NCBI GenBank assembly: GCA_964431735.1 | Contig: CAYSLJ010000159.1 | Coordinates: forward strand, 1 to 15,616 | Direction of reading: 5' to 3' | DNA: 15,616 nucleotides | Source of the DNA: CALARM01 sp964431735 | GTDB lineage: Bacteria > Vulcanimicrobiota > SpSt-956 > JAKJGF01 | Shown: piece by piece, positions 1-6,098 of the stretch | Layout of the letters: every line of letters starts with the position of its first letter | How positions within the stretch are numbered: the stretch's first letter is position 1 | Notes under the pieces: model-generated | Told to the model about the DNA's origin: nothing | Database searches by the model: none | Seen by the model: only the letters and a program-made list of their open reading frames with translations | Made by a program: the position numbers and the translations under genes

Positions 1-35
1 ACCGGAAGGTATTTGATGACTTTTCGGATAGGCTC

Positions 36-192
36 TAAGTACCGGAACAGGTAAATTCGTAACCATTTATAAATTATTTAGTGAGTAGTGAGTGGTGAGT
101 AGTGAGTGGGTTTTATACTCATTATTCACTACTCACTATTCACTACTCACTATTTATAGTTTTTTGAATACTTATTTACCTGGTGTGGTACT
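36..192. repeat. MITE-like inverted-repeat element, family A, copy 1
   Basis: The left end reads TAAGTACCGGAACAGGTAAA from 36. The right end (about 168-192), read on the other strand, gives AGTACCACACCAGGTAAAT, so the ends are imperfect terminal inverted repeats. A heptamer-repeat hairpin (81-154) sits inside. The left 45 bases recur at 11089-11131. No ORF is present, so this is a non-coding repeat, possibly mobilised in trans. Bases 1-35 show nothing recognisable. Confidence 0.6.
81..154. repeat. GTGAGTA-type heptamer repeats forming a hairpin
   Basis: Four direct heptamers (GTGAGTA, GTGAGTG, GTGAGTA, GTGAGTG) are followed by a short loop and the complementary heptamers (TTCACTA, CTCACTA, TTCACTA, CTCACTA). 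Arms 81-106 and 125-150 pair with three mismatches. The same unit occurs at 6050-6094 and 8124-8184. Confidence 0.85.
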
Positions 193-200
193 AAGGATCG

Positions 201-284
201 GTCTGGAAATAACTACATCATAGTTATTTCTCGACAATCCCTAATTGTTCTAAACATTTGTCGGAGTTATTTTTCTTGCAATCC
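201..284. repeat. Palindromic repeat element, family B, copy 1
   Basis: It starts with CTGGAAATAACTACATC and ends with GTCGGAGTTATTTTTC followed by TTGCAATCC. The ends are inverted (GGAAATAACT against AGTTATTTTTC), with an inner CGACAA/TTGTCG pair. It contains a perfect 10-bp stem with a 5-nt loop (206-215 with 221-230). Both ends recur at 10248-10364. It lies just downstream of the sigma-54-like gene, so the hairpin could act at that mRNA's 3' end, although no U-run follows. Confidence 0.6.
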
Positions 285-304
285 AAAGTAGCCAGATGTA
301 AGCT

Positions 305-2014
305 CTAATTATGCCGGCTTATTTCATCCTCTAAAAATTTTCTTTTTCTTCCTCTGTGTTTTACTATATTATTTTTCCTCCTGAACTCTTTTATATCCTT
401 ACCTGTCAGCCATCCCGGAGGCAGATAATCATATTTTTCATTTAACCTGCGGGCAATATCATTATCAGATCTGTTCTTATTCAGGTGTCTTTTTATTTCT
501 TCACAGTTATCATTTAAAAAATCTTTTTTTCTGGTAAGAAATAATCTGAGAGGTATTACGGAGCCATCGGGAATCTGTAAGAATTCTGACAAAAAAATCT
601 TCAAAAGCTCACATTCAGGTATACCGGTAATCTGAGAAATAACTGTGTAATCCAGTTTTATTTCATATATTTTTTTCATTACGTCAGGGAATTTTCTGGT
701 CGGAAATAGTTTTTCACTCAAAAAAGAACCCAGGGTTTTCAAATCGTCACAGTATCTTCTATAAGTTTCCAGTTCATTTTTTGCTTCCTCTTTAATATTC
801 CACGGTAATTTATGATTAAGAACAATATGTTCCGGAATATAAGGAGGAATATTAACTAAAAAATTACCACACAGTTCCTTAATTATTATGGCAGGATATA
901 CAGGAGGTTTATGTCTGCAGCGAAAGGTTTCTCTCATTTTTTTCTTTTCTATTTTCTCAGAAACATTCTTTACAATCTCAAAAGCTTCTTTACAGTATGT
1001 TTCACTGTAGCCTGTCTCCCTGGAAAGACAGGAAAAATAATATTCCTTTAATATTCTGGCTATAAATTCCTCTTCTCCCTGAATAACCTTTTTCAGTATA
1101 CATCCAATGGCTTTACAGTTATTCTTTATTTCATCATTAAATAATATTATAAGCTCTCTGTCCCGTATCAATTCTTTATTTAATTCCTTATAGTTTTTTT
1201 TGCTGTCAATAATAAGACTGAATACGGAATTGACTTTACTCAATTTTCTCTCTCCTGACAGAGACGTAATCTTCAAAGATTTTACTGATTCTATTAGTAA
1301 ATCAAAAATCTTTTTAATATCCTCTTCTTCTTCACGAGAAACAAAAAATCTACGTGACAGGTCAGAAGCTATGGAAGAGAATTTTTTATCAAGACCTTCT
1401 CTCTGTATTTTATCAAGAAAATCTTTAAAAACAATGTCATCCTGAAAATCAACTACCCTTATAATTCTATCCAGTTTTTTCAGTTTCTTTACAAATTCAT
1501 CTATAATTTTATCTGTATCTGTTTCTAAAAGTGTTCTTATTTTTCTTACAATCTTAAAAGAAGGAAATAAAAAAAAGATGTTTTCAACATCGGAAATATA
1601 TTTATGCACAATATCTCCAGTAGTAACAGGAAAATCTGCTTCAGGTACATTACAGTCTCTTTTCTTTCTGTCTTTTAAAAGAGTAAAAATATTATATATT
1701 TCAGCCACCATTTCAGGTGAAAATAAAACAAAAATGTATGGAATATCTCTGTAGAACATCAGATTGTCTATAATTTTATAACAGAGCTGTTTCACAGGCT
1801 CAGGTACATTACAAAATTCTTCTCTCATAACTTCTTTCATATCCTGATATGTTTCACAGGAAGGCAAATGGTAACAGGAGGTTTCATTACACGAGTCGAT
1901 AAGGCCTGAAGTTGAATATTCCTGAAATAGATCTTTATAAATGTCTCTTTCAAGAGCTGCTCTTATTTTCTCAACCATATAAGTAAAGTCATATCTGTTT
2001 AATATTCCGTTCAT
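305..2014 (-). CDS. Divergent sigma-54 (RpoN)-like factor with a large insertion
   Basis: This 569-aa protein follows the sigma-54 order. Residues 57-115 resemble the first core-binding subdomain (CYKIIDNL, then SPEMVAEIYNIFTLLK). Residues 318-400 resemble the second, ending PVYPAIIIKELCGNFLVNIP like the family's IVPDVIVRK...VELN. Residues 454-494 (LDYTVISQITGIPECELLKI, then IPDGSVIPLRLFLT) match the HTH and the TPRGIFELKYFFS stretch. Residues 537-550 (TGKDIKEFRRKNNI) fall where the RpoN box ARRTVAKYRE is expected, with key residues changed. About 200 residues (roughly 116-315) are inserted between the core-binding parts, and the usual Gln-rich region I is not recognisable. The family is about 480 aa. 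The start ATG overlaps the upstream stop (ATGA) and has GAAGGA 6 nt upstream. The alignment is by eye: domain identity is fairly sure, function is not. Confidence 0.72.
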   Translation of the reverse strand: MNGILNRYDFTYMVEKIRAALERDIYKDLFQEYSTSGLIDSCNETSCYHLPSCETYQDMKEVMREEFCNVPEPVKQLCYKIIDNLMFYRDIPYIFVLFSPEMVAEIYNIFTLLKDRKKRDCNVPEADFPVTTGDIVHKYISDVENIFFLFPSFKIVRKIRTLLETDTDKIIDEFVKKLKKLDRIIRVVDFQDDIVFKDFLDKIQREGLDKKFSSIASDLSRRFFVSREEEEDIKKIFDLLIESVKSLKITSLSGERKLSKVNSVFSLIIDSKKNYKELNKELIRDRELIILFNDEIKNNCKAIGCILKKVIQGEEEFIARILKEYYFSCLSRETGYSETYCKEAFEIVKNVSEKIEKKKMRETFRCRHKPPVYPAIIIKELCGNFLVNIPPYIPEHIVLNHKLPWNIKEEAKNELETYRRYCDDLKTLGSFLSEKLFPTRKFPDVMKKIYEIKLDYTVISQITGIPECELLKIFLSEFLQIPDGSVIPLRLFLTRKKDFLNDNCEEIKRHLNKNRSDNDIARRLNEKYDYLPPGWLTGKDIKEFRRKNNIVKHRGRKRKFLEDEISRHN

Positions 2015-5000
2015 ATTAATTCCTTCGCTAAAATATTGTAAAAATATTCTGCCGGTGTCAGATGTTTTATAGAAGTATTGCCTTTATGGAAAGAAGTTTC
2101 TTCATTAACAGATGGTGAAACGTCTTTTATAAAAATGTCGTTAAGAAGTGTTATAAGAGATTTATAACGTGTTTTTCCGTCATATAGATAATTATTAAAC
2201 AGGTTATAAATTGAAGCAGCCATGTCTTTTTCTAAAAATGCCCTCACTTTCCTGTTCTTTCTCTCCTGCTTGTTATCTTCATATCGTTCAATCTCATATT
2301 TTACAGCTAATATCTTCTCATAAAATCTGTTCAGGCAATGAGGGATTATTCTGTTATCAATCTCTAACAGAGGTCTGTAATAAAACGGTATAACAGGGAT
2401 GACATTCATAGTATTACCAAATACAGGATGAATCACCTGACATGGAAGTTTAATAAAAGCCATTTTTGTTTGAAGAGCTGTTATTCTATCTATATTATTC
2501 ATAGAGTAAGATCTATTCATGTTTTTCCTCCATTCTCCGAATATATCAGATGAATAAAGGCCATGAGCTATATCTGCAAGTTCATCACTGTACCATGACG
2601 TTCCGTATTTAACTTCCCCTGAAGACCAGAGAAGAATATCTTCATCTGTAGCAATCTGAAAAACCAGTTTCTTAATATCAGACGGGTATGACTGATTAAA
2701 AATTATATTATCTGTTATATTACGTTGATGTTCATCATATAATATAACCTTTACACCAAGGCCTCTTATATAATAAATAAACAATTTAATATCAGAGGGA
2801 TTACAGATTTTTAATTCATCCAGCAAAAGTCCTTCACTTATATCCATATCACCCGATTTAAGAGGAGACAACTCTTTATTCATGTCAATAAATAGCCGGC
2901 GAAATTCCGGCATTTTTTCCTCTTCCGGCGGTCTTATAAAATACTGATATCCTGCCGGATCAAGTTTATGTATATCTAACGTATGTTTATATCCTGATAA
3001 ATTCAACAGTTCTTCAAGTTTTTTATAGATATCACTGTTACTATTTAAAATCTCGTTAACTTCATTACTGGATGATGAAGAAAAACTAACTTTACCGGAA
3101 GGTTCTATTTTAAATCTCCCCTTTAACTTTTTTGCCACAAAACCATAGAGTGTTTCCAGAATCTGTCCCTGAGTGCATGAGGCAGAATTGATTATTATAT
3201 CAGCATATATTTTTTTTCTTCCGTCTTTATAAAAAACCATATCTTTATCGGGCAAAACCGCCGAGATAATACCATTAAAGCCATGTCTGTTCATAATCCT
3301 GTCACCTTTACAGGCACATTTTTCATCTAAAATTTCAATTTCTATCAGATTGGCCTCTTTAATGATGTCTGTTACAATACCTGAAATACCGGGAGGAACA
3401 TGTTTTGATATATCTTCATAACAGAGAGCTCTATTCGTAAAAGGACTGAATGTAAAATCTCTCATCCATTCTTTAAAATCTTCTTTTTCCCTGATAGCGG
3501 AAAGCAGAATATCTCCTTCCCGGACATATATGCCTGTTTTTATAACACCTGTTTCATCTAAATTTGTCAACTCTTCTTCTGAATAAAAGGGATTGGTACC
3601 GGTAAAAATCATACTCTCATCTACAGAAAAACTCAATTTTCCGCAAAAACGAATAGAAGTCAATTTCCTGGAGGCAGACTCGGAAATTATTGTAGAATAT
3701 TCCCCATCTGAAACAAACATGCAGAATAGATTGACTCCATAAATGAAATCTATCCCTCTTTCCTCCGGTTCTGTATATATGAGAGGTTTTTCCTTATATT
3801 TCAAAGGCATGGACTGTTTCAATGCCGGACTGAAAGCATTATATGTTAAAAATGGTATCATAAGAGGTGTAATGCTGAAAATCTGTGCAGGCGAGCAATC
3901 AATATAACCGATTTCTTCCCTGTAAGCCCTGAGGAATATTCCCTTTGCTCCTCGGGCAAAAACCTCTTCATTTTTAATATATTTATCGTCTCTTTCCGTT
4001 CCTGAAGCTATATATTTATCCAGTTTATACTCTTCATCAGGTGTAAGGAATATCAATTCATCAGTTATTTCATTATTATGAACCTTTAAATAAGGCGTTT
4101 CAAGAATAGCGTTTTCATTTATTCTGGCATATTCCGTAAGAGAGAAGAAGCTGTCTCCTTCCATACAAACGGGACATATTCTTCCGTAAAATGAATGATG
4201 AATATTCTGTCTCTTTGTTCCGGAAATTTTTTTCTGCCATGTTCTTATAGAACATTTATCGTTATCTGTCAGAATATGAGACAGAGGTGATGAAATAAAC
4301 AATTCCCTTATTGATTGTTCAAAATATGGCAAAAATTTATCCTGAAGAAATATTATAAAGTCACTAAAACTGAGAATATGGCTGCTGAATTTCTTAAAGA
4401 CATACCTGTTTTTCCTGAATTCATTCAGGACAAGGTAATGAAGATAATCTCCTATCTGAAGAACAGCATTATTGGAAAGACAGTGTCTGTCATCTTCATG
4501 AGGGTTTTTATTTACCAGTATATCAAGTAAACCCTTTATATCATCCAGGGTAAGTATGGTATTATCAGCCTTGCAATGGAGTCCATAATATGCAAATCTC
4601 CTGTTAATCTGCCATCTTCCTGATTTTCCGATAAAAAAACTCTCTAAAAATTCCTGTCTGAATTCAGATGTTATCTCATCATCACGTAAGAGCTTGATTC
4701 CTTTTAAGTCATAAGGATCCAGTAAAGAAATCAGGTCATCTCTCAGGTTTTCTTTAAAAGAATTATCTTTACATATATATAAATCTTTGATCACGCACAG
4801 GATTTCTCTATCTATATGATATATCTCCATTATTTCTTTCTCAGATACGCCTGCAAGGAGAAGAAACAGAGGTGTCATAAAACATATATTACCTTTAAGT
4901 TCAACACAGCCTGTATTAATAAGAATATCATCTTTAAAGCTCTCTCTGTATTTAGAGGGAATGTTTCTAAAAAACGTGATGGCATGACCTGAAGGACATG

Positions 5001-5400
5001 GTCTGATAAGGGCTTTATCTCCACTGAATATAAGCCCCGGTGACTCTACAAGATTTAAAACAAAAGCCCTTTCGGCACCATTTATTAAAAAAATCCCTTC
5101 CTGCATAACAGAAGGGATAGAAAAATATATGGAACCTTCATCTGAATCACCGGCCTTTATATTAATTACTGCTTCCCTGTACTCCGGTAAAAAATGTTCT
5201 GAAAGGGTTATATTAAAAAAGAAATCCCTGTTATTAAAATTATTTCTGCCGTAAAAGGGGCTGTTAAATTCTTCAGAGAGAAGATCTTTAAAGGAAGAAT
5301 GATGAAATTTTTCTCCATGACCTGTCCAGAAATATTCGTAAGACTGTGTCTGATTATGATATATTAAATTATTATAACACTGTTCAGTGGAACAAAACAT
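2011..5400 (-). CDS. Divergent RNA polymerase beta / beta-prime N-terminal fusion, probably catalytically defective
   Basis: Residues 1-900 are beta-like: IPSVMQEGIFLINGAERA (95-112), YGRICP (405-410), YARINENAILETPYLKV (424-440), YIDCSPAQIFSITPLMIPFL (499-518), VPPGISGIVTDI (668-679), GDRIMNRHGFNGII (699-712) and GQILET (745-750). From about 914 it becomes beta-prime: FQIATDEDILLWSSGEVK, GLYSSDIFG, MAFIKLPCQVIHPVF (980-994), NVIPVIPFYYRPLL, then a charged helical stretch (about 1021-1076) where the clamp helices lie. The beta-prime zinc-binding domain and roughly 130 following residues are missing, and the protein ends before the NADFDGD barrel. E. coli beta R678, D814, K1065, K1073 and R1106 appear to be P525, Y568, R701, N709 and a residue in SCTQ. 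GAAGGA lies 6 nt before the ATG at 5400; the in-frame ATG at 5406 is only 1 nt from it. Homology is secure; inactivity is inferred. Confidence 0.85.
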   Translation of the reverse strand: MFCSTEQCYNNLIYHNQTQSYEYFWTGHGEKFHHSSFKDLLSEEFNSPFYGRNNFNNRDFFFNITLSEHFLPEYREAVINIKAGDSDEGSIYFSIPSVMQEGIFLINGAERAFVLNLVESPGLIFSGDKALIRPCPSGHAITFFRNIPSKYRESFKDDILINTGCVELKGNICFMTPLFLLLAGVSEKEIMEIYHIDREILCVIKDLYICKDNSFKENLRDDLISLLDPYDLKGIKLLRDDEITSEFRQEFLESFFIGKSGRWQINRRFAYYGLHCKADNTILTLDDIKGLLDILVNKNPHEDDRHCLSNNAVLQIGDYLHYLVLNEFRKNRYVFKKFSSHILSFSDFIIFLQDKFLPYFEQSIRELFISSPLSHILTDNDKCSIRTWQKKISGTKRQNIHHSFYGRICPVCMEGDSFFSLTEYARINENAILETPYLKVHNNEITDELIFLTPDEEYKLDKYIASGTERDDKYIKNEEVFARGAKGIFLRAYREEIGYIDCSPAQIFSITPLMIPFLTYNAFSPALKQSMPLKYKEKPLIYTEPEERGIDFIYGVNLFCMFVSDGEYSTIISESASRKLTSIRFCGKLSFSVDESMIFTGTNPFYSEEELTNLDETGVIKTGIYVREGDILLSAIREKEDFKEWMRDFTFSPFTNRALCYEDISKHVPPGISGIVTDIIKEANLIEIEILDEKCACKGDRIMNRHGFNGIISAVLPDKDMVFYKDGRKKIYADIIINSASCTQGQILETLYGFVAKKLKGRFKIEPSGKVSFSSSSSNEVNEILNSNSDIYKKLEELLNLSGYKHTLDIHKLDPAGYQYFIRPPEEEKMPEFRRLFIDMNKELSPLKSGDMDISEGLLLDELKICNPSDIKLFIYYIRGLGVKVILYDEHQRNITDNIIFNQSYPSDIKKLVFQIATDEDILLWSSGEVKYGTSWYSDELADIAHGLYSSDIFGEWRKNMNRSYSMNNIDRITALQTKMAFIKLPCQVIHPVFGNTMNVIPVIPFYYRPLLEIDNRIIPHCLNRFYEKILAVKYEIERYEDNKQERKNRKVRAFLEKDMAASIYNLFNNYLYDGKTRYKSLITLLNDIFIKDVSPSVNEETSFHKGNTSIKHLTPAEYFYNILAKELI
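2021..2026 (-). promoter_or_regulatory. Shine-Dalgarno for the sigma-54-like gene, inside the upstream ORF
   Basis: GAAGGA in the last codons of the polymerase-like gene is 6 nt from the overlapping ATG. With the ATGA stop/start overlap it implies translational coupling of the two proteins. Confidence 0.7.
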
Positions 5401-5406
5401 AAACAT

Positions 5407-5412
5407 TCCTTC
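5407..5412 (-). promoter_or_regulatory. Shine-Dalgarno that selects the start of the polymerase-like gene
   Basis: GAAGGA is 6 nt from the ATG at 5400 but only 1 nt from the in-frame ATG at 5406, so initiation at 5400 is favoured. Confidence 0.6.
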
Positions 5413-5454
5413 ACTCTTATTACTGAGGTAAGCATAAATAATACATATATACTC

Positions 5455-5474
5455 TCGTGACGAGTAACGGGAGA
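5455..5474. repeat. Degenerate GTAACGC-type heptamer repeat
   Basis: CTCGTGACGAG, a near-palindrome, followed by TAACGGGAG resembles a decayed copy of the GTGACGC/GTAACGC repeats seen at 10286, 11139 and 13917. It lies in the leader of the polymerase-like operon. Confidence 0.4.
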
Positions 5475-5483
5475 AAAACGTTT

Positions 5484-5511
5484 ATTACACGCTTATACTC
5501 AGGTCAGTAAA
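5484..5511 (-). promoter_or_regulatory. Possible sigma70-type promoter for the polymerase-like operon
   Basis: On the minus strand TTTACT (-35, 4/6 to consensus) and TGTAAT (-10, 5/6) are 16 nt apart, about 80 nt upstream of the ATG at 5400. No canonical GG/GC -24/-12 sigma-54 promoter was found by eye in the 284-nt spacer. The match is modest in AT-rich DNA. Confidence 0.3.
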
Positions 5512-5641
5512 TCTTATGCCTGATTAATAATATATGCTCATATAAACGGGAAAGTTCTTTAAATTCGCCGAAATAATTCATTCTCCTGCTCCGGATGAAT
5601 GAATTTCTTATAACAGCCATGACCGGAGCGTTCATAACCAT
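5504..5641 (-). CDS. Possible small ORF (45 aa) upstream of the polymerase-like gene
   Basis: This short ORF fills the spacer between the cupin gene and the polymerase-like gene. Its peptide begins MVMNAPVMAVIRNSFIRSRR and ends LLIRHKIY; it is basic and could be helical. An internal Met (residue 19, ATG at 5587) follows CCGGAGCAGGAGA, a better ribosome site than the first ATG has, which would give a 27-aa product. I recognise no family. It may be a leader peptide, a gene remnant or chance; only the good internal Shine-Dalgarno argues for translation. Confidence 0.25.
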   Translation of the reverse strand: MVMNAPVMAVIRNSFIRSRRMNYFGEFKELSRLYEHILLIRHKIY

Positions 5642-5684
5642 ATATGAAAATTAACAAAATCATATTCATATAAAGTATGCCCTG

Positions 5685-6044
5685 TTATAAAATCTCTTCG
5701 TCATCCGGTTTCCATGGAGGATCTACTATACAGATAAATACCAGTTTCTCTTTTCCCGTATTTTTTATACATTGTATGGCCAGCGGAGGAATATGCACCG
5801 TATCACCTTCTTCTACATCCCTCTCTTCAGAGCCTATATACATAATTCCTCTGCCGCTTATTATGTAGTAAACCTCGGAACCGGTCAGTCTGTGTCTGAA
5901 AGTAGTATCTCCCGGTGCAACCTGTGCGTGAGCTATACTGTAACGAATTGACAGGTCATCTTTCAAAGGATTTAAGATTTCTCTTAAATGACAGTTGTCT
6001 CCTGATATTATTTCTTTGCATTCATTTAATTTTTTTATATACAT
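5685..6044 (-). CDS. Small single-domain cupin protein
   Basis: The 119-aa product has the cupin beta-barrel pattern. Motif 1 is GDTTFRHRLTGSEVYYIISG with RGIMYIG following (about residues 45-70). Motif 2 is GDTVHIPPLAIQCIKNTG, followed by VFICIVDPPWKPDDEE. Only one His of the usual HxH is present and the motif-2 His position is Gln, so metal binding may be altered or absent. This resembles a known subgroup of short cupins ending in a VDPPW-type tail; their substrate is unknown to me. I start it at the ATG at 6044. The frame is open to an ATG at 6083, but those 13 extra codons are heptamer-repeat DNA. It is a cytoplasmic protein without a signal peptide. The following gene is the polymerase-like operon, 284 nt away. 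Confidence 0.8.
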   Translation of the reverse strand: MYIKKLNECKEIISGDNCHLREILNPLKDDLSIRYSIAHAQVAPGDTTFRHRLTGSEVYYIISGRGIMYIGSEERDVEEGDTVHIPPLAIQCIKNTGKEKLVFICIVDPPWKPDDEEIL

Positions 6045-6049
6045 AAACA

Positions 6050-6094
6050 GTGAATAGTGAGTGGTGAGTAGTATGAATACCACTCACTACTCAC
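6050..6094. repeat. GTGAGTA-type heptamer repeats with hairpin
   Basis: GTGAATA, GTGAGTG and GTGAGTA units are followed by inverse units. AGTGAGTGGT (6057-6066) pairs with ACCACTCACT (6079-6088). The tract lies between the stop of the zinc-ribbon gene and the start of the cupin gene. Confidence 0.8.
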
Positions 6095-6098
6095 TTTA

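Noticed and set aside
81..154. CRISPR-like array
   Set aside because: Units are 7 nt in direct contact with no unique spacers, and there are no cas genes.
305..2014. Second gene as the missing catalytic half of beta-prime
   Set aside because: No NADFDGD, bridge-helix or trigger-loop motif is visible, while the order of segments fits sigma-54.
5401..5684. Sigma-54 -24/-12 promoter for autoregulation of the operon
   Set aside because: No GG and GC at the required spacing with the TGGCAC-N5-TTGC context was found by eye; a weak sigma70-like site is the better match.
6045..6083. Longer N-terminus of the cupin
   Set aside because: The extra codons are heptamer-repeat DNA and the encoded MVFILLTTHYSLF is not part of the cupin fold.
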